Below the pieces are notes generated by a model. That model was not told where the DNA came from. It searched no databases and worked only from the letters and a program-made list of their open reading frames with translations. DNA of 64,000 nucleotides from Pediococcus cellicola (lineage in GTDB: Bacteria > Bacillota > Bacilli > Lactobacillales > Lactobacillaceae): assembly GCF_001438655.1 (NCBI RefSeq), contig NZ_JQBR01000004.1, forward strand, positions 149,425 to 213,424. The letters are read 5' to 3'. The position numbers were made by a program, and so were the translations under genes. Shown here in pieces: positions 56,912-64,000 of this stretch (the first letter of the stretch is position 1; each line of letters opens with the position of its first letter).

Positions 56912-57841
56912 CTACATCACTAGTAAGCGATTGGTTGCTGCAATTAGCTGCTCACCTACCTGCAAATTCTTCACATAGGTACCGCTTGCCAGTAAATGTC
57001 CCCCACCACCAAATTGTTGTGCAACGGCATTAATTGGCACAAATTTTGAACGTAGATGTACACGATACTGGCCTTCTGGGCTCTCAATAAACAGCAACCA
57101 TATTTTGACTTCCTTTAGCCTAGCAGGCAAAGCGACAATACTGTCTTCTGAACCCCAAGGAATCTGCAGCCGCCTTAAAAGTGCTTGGGGGATCACTAAG
57201 GTGGCCAGCCCCCGCTGATTAATCTTGATATTTTCGAAAACAAACCCCATCAGTTTACTGAGCTTAAGATCAACTGCTGTAACTTGTTGACTAATTTTGG
57301 CCCCATCTATTCCCAATTGATACAACTTTGAAGCCACATCAAACGTTTGGCTAGTGGTATCTGTCGTTGAAAAATTAACCGTATCTCCAATAATGCCGGC
57401 ATATAACTTGCCGGCAATATCTGCATTGATTTTTAATCTTTCTGGATAAGTTTGATATAACTTATAGATCATCTCTGCACAACTAGCCATCTGTGGCTCA
57501 ACCCAATTGAGTTGGGCATAGGGATCTAAATCAGGATGATGATCAATTTTAACGGTGGGTGATACTGGTAATGGTCCCGCAATCCGCGCACGATTTGCAC
57601 AATCAACCACTATGGTCAAATCTACTGTGCTGGGCAATTTTTCAACCGTCATATCCTCACTTATCCAGGCTAAAGATGGCTTAGGCAAACCAACAGCGAT
57701 GACCTGTTTTTCTGGAAATGAAAGACGTAACATAGCCGTCAAGGCTGATTGAGTGCCAATGGCATCAAAATCGGGGTTAACGTGTCGATACACAAAAATA
57801 CGCTGATGTTGTAGAATTAAGGCCATAATTTTTGAAATCAT
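56912..57841 (-). CDS. DHH/DHHA1 phosphoesterase (NrnA-like, likely pAp phosphatase)
   Basis: A 309-residue enzyme with the DHH-family metal motifs NPDFDAIG (D24, D26), VVDCAN (D80) and IDHHPD (100-102), and the C-terminal DHHA1 signature GGGGH (278-282). Relatives (NrnA, MJ-type) hydrolyse nanoRNAs and 3'-phosphoadenosine 5'-phosphate. Its place 19 bases after cysC suggests its job here is clearing pAp formed by the sulfotransferase. Lactobacilli often carry another NrnA, so this may be a dedicated paralogue. Confidence 0.9.
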   Translation of the reverse strand: MISKIMALILQHQRIFVYRHVNPDFDAIGTQSALTAMLRLSFPEKQVIAVGLPKPSLAWISEDMTVEKLPSTVDLTIVVDCANRARIAGPLPVSPTVKIDHHPDLDPYAQLNWVEPQMASCAEMIYKLYQTYPERLKINADIAGKLYAGIIGDTVNFSTTDTTSQTFDVASKLYQLGIDGAKISQQVTAVDLKLSKLMGFVFENIKINQRGLATLVIPQALLRRLQIPWGSEDSIVALPARLKEVKIWLLFIESPEGQYRVHLRSKFVPINAVAQQFGGGGHLLASGTYVKNLQVGEQLIAATNRLLVM

Positions 57842-57860
57842 TGCATCACCTCATTTTTCA

Positions 57861-58475
57861 TCATGATTGGAAAGATGGCACATAATGATGACTGCTCAAA
57901 TAATCGATAATTTGCTTCACCGATTCTTCCAAGGTTTGGGTAGAGGTATCAATTGTAAGTTCAGGTTTTTGTGGTGCCTCATAAGGCGCATCAATTCCCG
58001 TAAATCCTTTAATTTCACCTCGACGTGCTTTAGCATACAACTGCTTTACATCACGTTTTTCGCATACTTCAATCGGTGTATTCACAAAAATTTCAACGAA
58101 CTCACCGTCATCCAATAGCTCACGGACGCGTCTGCGATCTTCACGATAAGGTGAAATGAACGCCGTTAAAACAATTGTCCCCGCATCGACAAATAGCTTC
58201 GCAACCTCGCCAATGCGCCGAATATTTTCGGTTCGATCTTCTGCAGAGAAGCCCAAATTCTGATTCAACCCAAAACGGACATTATCGCCATCTAGTACAT
58301 AACTGTTCACATGGTGTTCGAATAACTGTCGCTCTACCTCAACGGCCAGCGTTGATTTTCCAGAACCAGATAACCCAGTGAACCACAGCACGGCACTTTT
58401 ATGACCAAAGTATGCTTGTCGTTGTTTTTTATCAATTTTGGTTGTCTGCCAAGTAATATTGGTTGCTTTATTCAT
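57861..58475 (-). CDS. cysC: Adenylylsulfate (APS) kinase
   Basis: A 204-residue kinase making PAPS from APS and ATP. P-loop GLSGSGKST (34-42), [16 protein letters not shown] and the FISPYREDR segment are diagnostic for Cys[13 protein letters not shown] is the conserved lid region. The ATG overlaps the last eight bases of sat behind an AGGTGG site, so translation is coupled. The longest frame adds nine residues of no similarity. Confidence 0.96.
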   Translation of the reverse strand: MNKATNITWQTTKIDKKQRQAYFGHKSAVLWFTGLSGSGKSTLAVEVERQLFEHHVNSYVLDGDNVRFGLNQNLGFSAEDRTENIRRIGEVAKLFVDAGTIVLTAFISPYREDRRRVRELLDDGEFVEIFVNTPIEVCEKRDVKQLYAKARRGEIKGFTGIDAPYEAPQKPELTIDTSTQTLEESVKQIIDYLSSHHYVPSFQS

Positions 58476-59634
58476 GTGCCACCTGCTTTCGCATTCCCTC
58501 AATTAATACCTTTGCCACTTCGGGACGTGAAACTTCCTTAGGTGGCACAATCCCATCACGTAACATTTTACGAACTTTAGTTCCGCTTAATGAAATACGG
58601 TTTTTCTCATCGTGTGGGCAGGTTTTGTTAGTGGCCATAGAACCACATTTATTGCAGTAAAAGGCATTTTCAAATTTAAAGAATTGCATCCCCATCTCAT
58701 CTTCAACTGAAGTGATTAACTCTTGGGCTTCATACGTGCCATAATAGTCACCCACACCAGCATGGTCTCTACCGACTATAAAGTGTGTACAGCCATAGTT
58801 TTTTCGTACAATGGCATGTAAAATGGCTTCTCGAGGACCTGCATACCGCATAGCCGCTGGGTAAATGACTAATCTGACACGATCTTTAGGATAATAATAA
58901 TGTAAAATTGTTTCATAACTCTTCATGCGGACATCGGCTGGAATATCATCAGCTTTGGTTTCTCCAACCAGCGGATTGAGAAGTAAACCGTCGACACTTT
59001 CCAGTGCTGTTTTTTGAATGAATTCATGTGCGCGGTGAATCGGATTTCGTGTTTGAAAACCAACAATCGTCTGCCAGCCCAAATCATGAAATAACTTTCT
59101 CGTCTCAATTGGTTCCATATAGTAATCATTAAAGTCACCATGAGACGGCATCTTTAAAAGATTGATCGGTCCCCCTAAATAAACGGGACCGGTACTGTAC
59201 ATTTTTTTAACACCAGGATGAGCCTCTTCAGTTGTCCCATAGACATTTTGAGCCTCCAAAGTCTTATCCGGCCGGTACTTATCGGTCACGGTCATCGTCG
59301 CATAAATTGCACCATCTGCATCTACTAAAGTAACTTTTTCATTTACTTCAATTTTTTCGGCATCTTCTTCGCTAACTGGTAAGGTAATGGGAATACTCCA
59401 AATGATTCCATTTGCCAAATGCATATGATTGACAACCGCTTCGTAATCAGTTTTCGACATAAATCCAGTTAGTGGACTAAAACCACCAATGGCTAAAAGC
59501 TCTATATCTGAAATGGTCCAGTTATTAATAGTCAATTTAGGCAATTTTTTAGCCGCCTCTAAACTTGATACTGATAAATCTTTTAAATTTACTAACTTAC
59601 CGCCATGAGGTGTGATGCCATATACTTTTTCCAT
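58468..59634 (-). CDS. sat: Sulfate adenylyltransferase (ATP sulfurylase)
   Basis: A 388-residue homomeric-type ATP sulfurylase forming APS and pyrophosphate. Active-site motifs: [11 protein letters not shown] (194-204), [12 protein letters not shown] (288-299) and [12 protein letters not shown] (347-358); a zinc site is formed by C327, C330, C339 and H341. No fused kinase domain; cysC follows as a separate gene. Start: the ATG reading [12 protein letters not shown] is preferred over one four codons upstream that abuts the ribosome site. Confidence 0.96.
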   Translation of the reverse strand: MEKVYGITPHGGKLVNLKDLSVSSLEAAKKLPKLTINNWTISDIELLAIGGFSPLTGFMSKTDYEAVVNHMHLANGIIWSIPITLPVSEEDAEKIEVNEKVTLVDADGAIYATMTVTDKYRPDKTLEAQNVYGTTEEAHPGVKKMYSTGPVYLGGPINLLKMPSHGDFNDYYMEPIETRKLFHDLGWQTIVGFQTRNPIHRAHEFIQKTALESVDGLLLNPLVGETKADDIPADVRMKSYETILHYYYPKDRVRLVIYPAAMRYAGPREAILHAIVRKNYGCTHFIVGRDHAGVGDYYGTYEAQELITSVEDEMGMQFFKFENAFYCNKCGSMATNKTCPHDEKNRISLSGTKVRKMLRDGIVPPKEVSRPEVAKVLIEGMRKQVAHE

Positions 59635-59652
59635 TTCATTTACCATCCTTTT

Positions 59653-61155
59653 TTATAATGCTGATCCCAGTTTTTTTAACTGGACGACTTCATGAGTGAC
59701 GCGCTGTTGGTAATCGAAGCCTTTCGCCACTTCCTGACTACTTTCTACGAACTCACTAACTTGCTGCTTAATTCCTGGATTAGTGAGTTCTGAAGCGTAA
59801 ATAACCAAATGCGGGTGCTTGTTCAACCGCTTCAAAATTCGTTCGTACGTCTCGAGAAGTTGGCTTTTTTGCCGCGTATCACGTGCCATTTTTTTATCAT
59901 CAACAATTAAAATATTGCGGGTATTAAGATTCATTTCTTCGCTCACCGTCATTAACATTTCAATCACTTTACTCGTTAAGACATCTCCAATTCCCCAGAC
60001 CACCTTCTTTTTAGCTGATTTTCGGACATAATTATTGATATCTTCTTTTTCCTCTAAATAGGCAAAATCATCGGCATAGGTATCTGTTTCTTGAGGATTG
60101 TTTTCAAGTTGTTGGCTTACTTGACTTAACAAATCATGGATTCTCTTTGTATTTTCATTGTCCATAGGAATTCCTTTTTCAGCTAATAACTCATTTACTG
60201 AATTAACTTGTTGGGTATCAGTCCCGTAAACGTAAACTGTCTTCCCTGGAATGTTGGTATTGAAATCTCGATATAATGAACCATACTTTTCAACATAACG
60301 TGTTGTTAAATGTTTAATTTGGTCATCAAATTCTTTTGAAGCCAAAAAGTGATCATCATTTGACGCCTTAACTGCCAGCAGATACAAATTTTTTACGTCA
60401 TCGGTCAGATTTTTTTCAGCTTTAAAAGCTTCCAGACTTCCACCACTGTCGCTTTTTTGCAATTTGGGATCAATAAAACCATCGATCTTTTTTTGTAATT
60501 CATTTTCATCTTTGGGCCAGGGTAAATCTAGTTGAGTGGCAACCCGCTTAAGGGTTGGGAGCGTTTTGTGAAATAAATCTTCATAACTCACAACCAATCT
60601 TGGTTGTCCCTTAGTATCTCGTAAAGAAAGCAGGGTTCGAACTTGCCATTGCCGTAGCGCCATCGTTTTATCACGATGCCAAGCTCTTGAATTAGAAGCG
60701 ACCACGTCCAACGGATTACGAATTAAAATAATTTCAGCTGGTTTCACATGAATGTCATCCAAAACATGTTGCCACAACTCGATATAGTCGTTCATTCGCG
60801 GATCCTTAATTACTAGATATTGCGCTTCATGAAATTTATCAGTTAAGTACTTCGTTAAATTGGCCCGATCTTTTTTAATTTTGGGACTATCATAATACCC
60901 TTCAAAAGCTGGACGATAACGAATTTTGCTCCCAATGGCTTTATGAATATTAATAATATCTTTGTTTTCAAAATAGCCTTTAGGATTAATTTTTTTACTG
61001 GGAGCCAACAGGTTATCTGTTCCTAACGAAATTCCCATAAAATTAATACACTTAGTTAGGACTGACGTGCCCGAGCGACCACTTCCTAATACCAATACAG
61101 CCTGCTTGGGATGTTGAGCCCTAGAAAAAAATCGTTTTAAAAAATGAATGTTCAT
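59653..61155 (-). CDS. PAPS-dependent sulfotransferase with an extra C-terminal domain
   Basis: A 500-residue protein. The N-terminal 290 residues are a sulfotransferase: 5'-phosphosulfate loop LGSGRSGTS (24-31) and the 3'-phosphate site IRNPLDVVASNS (R146, S154), plus KDPRMNDYIELW. The remaining 200 residues (from about 305) are not part of the usual fold and contain strand-turn patterns like KTVYVYG and VVWGIGDVLTS...NILIVDD, suggesting a small nucleotide-binding-like fold. No signal peptide, so cytosolic. The acceptor is unknown; glycan or teichoic acid precursors are candidates. Gap of 18 bases to sat. Confidence 0.88.
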   Translation of the reverse strand: MNIHFLKRFFSRAQHPKQAVLVLGSGRSGTSVLTKCINFMGISLGTDNLLAPSKKINPKGYFENKDIINIHKAIGSKIRYRPAFEGYYDSPKIKKDRANLTKYLTDKFHEAQYLVIKDPRMNDYIELWQHVLDDIHVKPAEIILIRNPLDVVASNSRAWHRDKTMALRQWQVRTLLSLRDTKGQPRLVVSYEDLFHKTLPTLKRVATQLDLPWPKDENELQKKIDGFIDPKLQKSDSGGSLEAFKAEKNLTDDVKNLYLLAVKASNDDHFLASKEFDDQIKHLTTRYVEKYGSLYRDFNTNIPGKTVYVYGTDTQQVNSVNELLAEKGIPMDNENTKRIHDLLSQVSQQLENNPQETDTYADDFAYLEEKEDINNYVRKSAKKKVVWGIGDVLTSKVIEMLMTVSEEMNLNTRNILIVDDKKMARDTRQKSQLLETYERILKRLNKHPHLVIYASELTNPGIKQQVSEFVESSQEVAKGFDYQQRVTHEVVQLKKLGSAL

Positions 61156-61176
61156 CTACAACTTCCTTTCTTTGCC

Positions 61177-62952
61177 TTACAAAACGACATATACGGTATA
61201 TGTCACAAAAACACAAATAATCATACAAATCACATTTAGTGGAATGCCTACCTTAAAATAATCCGTAAATTTATAATGGCCCGGTCCATAAACAATGAGG
61301 TTAGTTTGATAGCCGATCGGTGTAGAAAAATCTGCGGTCGCCGCAATGGTAATCAGCATGGCTAACATCATGACCGGTAAATTCATATCATCTGCTGCAG
61401 AAACGATAATGGGAAACATCAAGGATAGTGAGGCTGCATTAGATAAAACAGCCGTTAAAAAGTTAGTAATAAAATACAACAAAAACATGTACAAAATAGG
61501 ATTTGAGGTGCCAGTCAACACTGCCAGTTGATGTGCAATCAACTTGTCAGCTCCTACGTTTGACATGGCCAACCCCAGGCCATAACTACTAGCTACCAGC
61601 AGTAACACATTCATATCTACCGCCTGAACGATGTCTTGAACCGTCACACACTTAGTTAAAAACAAAATGACACAAGCTGCTGCCAAAGCCACAAATAAAT
61701 CAGTCATTTTGAGTGTTGCGATCAGGATTGCGCCCATTAGTAATAAAACGGGCAAAAAATCTTTATAGCTTTTTTTGACAGCTCGTGCTAACTGGGCATT
61801 GAAGACATGTAAATCTTTCATGGCATCCAGCTGTTTAGGTTCATTGGTCGTAATCGCTACTAAATCATCACCAGCTTTCAAACTAATCCGACCAATTTGA
61901 CCATTCAGTTTAGCTGCATCGCGGTGAATAGCCACAATGACACCACCGTAAGCATCACGAAAACGGGCCGATTTGACGGTTTGGTTAATAAGTGCTGAAC
62001 TATCCGGAATAGATAGTTCTACGAGATGCGCGTGCTCATTTGTCACATCTCTCATATCAATTTGTTGGGTACTGGGTTGCAAGCCTGGAATTTGCAATAA
62101 GTCATTAATTTCATTTACAGAACCGGTGAAATAAAGACGATCATTTTTTTTAAGCGTCATATTTTCAGTCGCAGGTACCATTGGATGACCTTTTCTGTTA
62201 ATTGCAACCAAAAAAACATGTTCCAAGTTTCCTAGGCCCGCTTGAGTCACGGTCTGATTTAGGTAAGGAAAATTTGGGCCAATTGAGAGTTCAATTAAAT
62301 AATCGCTATGAGATTGCATGATACTATCCACATTATTATTTTTATAACGAGGCAATAGTCGATAGCCGATTGTCATTAAGTACACGATGCCGACCAGTGT
62401 AATGGGAATACCAATGACAGCAAAATCAAAAAAGCCAAATTGATGAAGATGATATTTAGAAAGCAATCCTTGTGCAACCAAATTTGTGGAAGTCCCCAAA
62501 ACAGTAATCAGACCACTTAGAATGGTGACGTAAGATAAAGGAATCAAAAATTTTGAAATGGCCAAGTTCTTCTCTTTACACCACTTCTGGATCATGGGCG
62601 TTAAGGTAGACACAATTGGCGTATTATTGATAAAGGGTGAAAATAAACTAACCGTAGTTAACAAGCGCAAAAGGGACTTTTTTTCGGATTTTCCGGAACC
62701 CAGGGTATGCGTAAAAAAATGAGTCATGACGTTACTTTTGGCAATTGCATGGGCCATAATGTACATTAATCCAATCGTGGCTAACCCCTCGTTGGCAAAT
62801 CCGGATAACGCATCGCTCGGGCTCAGAATACCGATAATCATAAAAAAGGCCAGTGCACTTAAGATAACGGCATTTGGCGTCGTGACCTCTAAAGCCATTA
62901 GAACAAATGTCACGGCCAATGTGGCCAACACAATTGCAATCTGTAACGTCAT
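61177..62952 (-). CDS. SLC13/DASS-family permease with two RCK_C (TrkA-C) domains, likely sulfate importer
   Basis: A 591-residue membrane protein: spans 1-5 or so, a cytosolic insert of two TrkA-C-like domains (about 205-375; e.g. LKKNDRLYFTGS, LKAGDDLVAIT), then further spans. Family motifs FINNTPIVSTLTPMI and TSTNLVAQG, mirrored by NAASLSLMFPII and TPIGYQTNL, mark the SLC13-type substrate sites. The same architecture is found in SAC1-like sulfate carriers. First gene of the sulfation operon (GAGGTG site), which supports sulfate as substrate. Confidence 0.88.
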   Translation of the reverse strand: MTLQIAIVLATLAVTFVLMALEVTTPNAVILSALAFFMIIGILSPSDALSGFANEGLATIGLMYIMAHAIAKSNVMTHFFTHTLGSGKSEKKSLLRLLTTVSLFSPFINNTPIVSTLTPMIQKWCKEKNLAISKFLIPLSYVTILSGLITVLGTSTNLVAQGLLSKYHLHQFGFFDFAVIGIPITLVGIVYLMTIGYRLLPRYKNNNVDSIMQSHSDYLIELSIGPNFPYLNQTVTQAGLGNLEHVFLVAINRKGHPMVPATENMTLKKNDRLYFTGSVNEINDLLQIPGLQPSTQQIDMRDVTNEHAHLVELSIPDSSALINQTVKSARFRDAYGGVIVAIHRDAAKLNGQIGRISLKAGDDLVAITTNEPKQLDAMKDLHVFNAQLARAVKKSYKDFLPVLLLMGAILIATLKMTDLFVALAAACVILFLTKCVTVQDIVQAVDMNVLLLVASSYGLGLAMSNVGADKLIAHQLAVLTGTSNPILYMFLLYFITNFLTAVLSNAASLSLMFPIIVSAADDMNLPVMMLAMLITIAATADFSTPIGYQTNLIVYGPGHYKFTDYFKVGIPLNVICMIICVFVTYTVYVVL

Positions 62953-63049
62953 TTATTAATCACCTCTATTTTCAGAAATTTACAAACTTAACAATTAACC
63001 TAAAAAAACTGATGTGTGTTACTAATACGAAAAAAAGTTTAACTTGCTT

Positions 63050-63077
63050 AGATTAAATCAAGATAAATATCACGCAA
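63050..63077 (-). promoter_or_regulatory. Candidate promoter of the sulfation operon
   Basis: TTGCGT (complement of 63072-63077) and TAATCT (complement of 63050-63055), 16-base spacer, with a leader of about 90 A/T-rich bases. I see no clear operator or riboswitch in the leader. Confidence 0.35.
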
Positions 63078-63112
63078 CTTTTTGGCATAATTTTTTAAGT
63101 TGAAAATTTTCG

Positions 63113-63161
63113 AAAAAAAAAGCCTAATCGCAGCAGATATAAAATCTACCTTGATTAGGCT
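63113..63161 (-). terminator. Terminator of the GNAT gene
   Basis: AGCCTAATC (paired with GATTAGGCT) with an inner stem GTAGAT/ATCTGC and a nine-base T-run on the minus strand; it insulates the sulfation operon from upstream transcription. Confidence 0.88.
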
Positions 63162-63230
63162 GTATGGTTTATTTAAATTTTATGGGATTCAGTTATTTAT
63201 TTCAATTACGTGGCAATTAGGACTTGCGAC

Positions 63231-63638
63231 TCACGACCAACGTGTATCCTTAAAAAAGGCACAAATATGGTTTTGCCTTGTGTCTAAAAGACCAATCTTT
63301 TGGTAAAAGGCCTTAGTGGCAGGTTCATCGTCTGTAATCAATACCAGTTGTCCAGTGGGATACGCCTTAACTAACTCCTCCATCAAGCGTTTGCCAATAC
63401 CATGACGCTGAACTTCAGGCAACACCAATAAATCTTGCACAAACAAAATGCTATGTTGGTCAGTAACGCCACGAATTAATCCGATTAACGTATTTTCCTG
63501 CCAAGCTGAAATGAATACCGAATGGGAAACAGCTTGAACTAAACTGTTTGCATCTTTCGTATAAGCTAGCCATCCAACAGAAGCATACAAATTCACAAGT
63601 TGCGTCTGATTAGGTACTTGTTTTGAATATGTGATCAT
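63231..63638 (-). CDS. GNAT-family N-acetyltransferase
   Basis: A 135-residue single-domain acetyltransferase. Acetyl-CoA loop LPEVQRHGIGKRLMEEL (Q/R-x-x-G-x-G) after the LFVQDLLVLP strand, and the C-terminal DEPATKAFYQKIGL segment. Acceptor unknown. Monocistronic, with its own terminator. Confidence 0.9.
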   Translation of the reverse strand: MITYSKQVPNQTQLVNLYASVGWLAYTKDANSLVQAVSHSVFISAWQENTLIGLIRGVTDQHSILFVQDLLVLPEVQRHGIGKRLMEELVKAYPTGQLVLITDDEPATKAFYQKIGLLDTRQNHICAFFKDTRWS

Positions 63639-63835
63639 TTTTGTATTTTCACGCTTTCCTCTATCAAAAGTTACGGTTATCTTTTAATATCAGTGCATCT
63701 CACAACCCAATTTTTGCCATTTGTAAACCTCCACGCTAGCGCTTTTTTCCAAAACATTCGTTAACTCTATATTAAATCGCTTCGAACTACTTTTGACAAT
63801 AAATAACATTTTCTAAGGCAAAACTTTCTTTTTGT

Positions 63836-63882
63836 AAAAAAAAACTGTTGTAGTGACTTTTGACAGTCATCACAACAGTTTT
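63836..63882 (-). terminator. Terminator of the tRNA operon
   Basis: AAAACTGTTGT...TGACT pairs with AGTCA...ACAACAGTTTT (one two-base mismatch) followed by nine T residues on the minus strand. Confidence 0.88.
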
Positions 63883-63890
63883 AATATAAG

Positions 63891-63962
63891 TTGGGCTAGC
63901 TGGATTCGAACCAGCGCATCACGGGATCAAAACCCGATGCCTTACCGCTTGGCTATAGCCCA
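63891..63962 (-). tRNA. tRNA-Gln (anticodon TTG)
   Basis: A 72-base tRNA: acceptor TGGGCTA/TAGCCCA, D-arm with AGCGGTAAGGC, anticodon loop TTTTGAT (anticodon TTG), T-arm with TTCGAAT. CCA not encoded. Confidence 0.95.
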
Positions 63963-63972
63963 TTCATAAAAA

Positions 63973-64000
63973 TGGAAGGGAGTGGATTCGAACCACCGAA
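63973..64000 (-). tRNA. Partial tRNA (3' half), possibly tRNA-Tyr
   Basis: The T-arm (GGTGG-TTCGAAT-CCACT) and the 3' acceptor strand CCCTTCC plus A are visible; the anticodon lies beyond the window. The position just before tRNA-Gln is often held by tRNA-Tyr in lactobacilli, so the identity is a guess. Confidence 0.7.

Noticed and set aside
58468..59634. sat and cysC as part of assimilatory cysteine synthesis
   Set aside because: No reductase genes accompany them; a sulfotransferase and a pAp-phosphatase-type gene do.
1..64000. Insertion sequences, phage genes, CRISPR arrays or rRNA
   Set aside because: No transposase, integrase, regularly spaced repeats or rRNA segments were seen on either strand.

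Overview
The window is a chromosomal segment of a low-GC Gram-positive bacterium, almost certainly a member of the Lactobacillaceae. The evidence is a PepC-type aminopeptidase, a mannose-class PTS with ManO and a LevR-type sigma-54 activator, class Ib nrdHEF, LCP and ribitol-teichoic-acid genes, strong AGGAGG ribosome binding sites, and the gene order rpmG-secE-nusG-rplK-rplA-rplJ-rplL. I cannot name the genus from the sequence alone. I see no insertion sequence, phage gene or CRISPR array.

Layout. 1-4.5 kb (+): ribonucleotide reductase nrdH-nrdE-nrdF and a LOG-family protein. 4.5-5.1 kb: a stretch with no recognisable gene. 5.1-8.7 kb (-): ribosomal proteins L7/L12, L10 (with an L10 leader), L1, L11, then NusG, SecE and L33. 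SecE and L33 are too short to be found by length-limited ORF calling. 8.7-17 kb (-): a SigH-like sigma factor, rlmB, mrnC, cysS, gltX, a PIN/TRAM membrane protein, radA and dut. 17-24 kb: a GNAT protein, rpiA and pepC (+), a tiny peptide/sRNA locus (-), gpmA and two transporters (-), and an LCP ligase (+). 24-28.5 kb (-): fabH-accB-accC-accD-accA. 28.6-36.1 kb (-): a mannose-family PTS locus with a fused EIIAB, EIIC and EIID behind a clear sigma-54 promoter, then manO and an unfused second EIIA and EIIB behind their own sigma-70 promoter, and the LevR-like activator. 36.3-37.5 kb: a frameshifted D-alanyl-D-alanine carboxypeptidase. 37.5-47 kb: tRNA-Leu, a SprT-like protein, tex, a P2A cation ATPase behind a yybP-ykoY (Mn2+) riboswitch, nadE-pncB and tagA. 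47-50 kb (-): a GntR regulator, nagA with a GntR-type operator in its promoter, and proC. 50-55 kb (+): tarI, tarJ and two glycerol/ribitol-phosphate transferase-family genes. 55-63 kb (-): the sulfation operon. 63-64 kb: a GNAT protein and a tRNA cluster (Gln and a cut-off tRNA).

The standout is the six-gene minus-strand operon at 55.1-63.0 kb. It encodes an SLC13/SAC1-like permease, a PAPS-type sulfotransferase with a large extra C-terminal domain, ATP sulfurylase, APS kinase, a DHH/DHHA1 phosphoesterase of the pAp-phosphatase family, and a membrane-anchored arylsulfate sulfotransferase. Read together it is a closed route: sulfate in, APS, PAPS, sulfo-transfer, pAp recycling, plus an exported second sulfotransferase. 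No APS/PAPS or sulfite reductase is present, so this looks like sulfate activation for sulfonation rather than cysteine synthesis. It converges on ribitol teichoic acid genes, which suggests, but does not prove, a cell-surface acceptor.

Several start codons here were reassigned from the longest ORF using ribosome binding sites; TTG starts are frequent (nusG, gltX, pepC, accB, tex, nadE).
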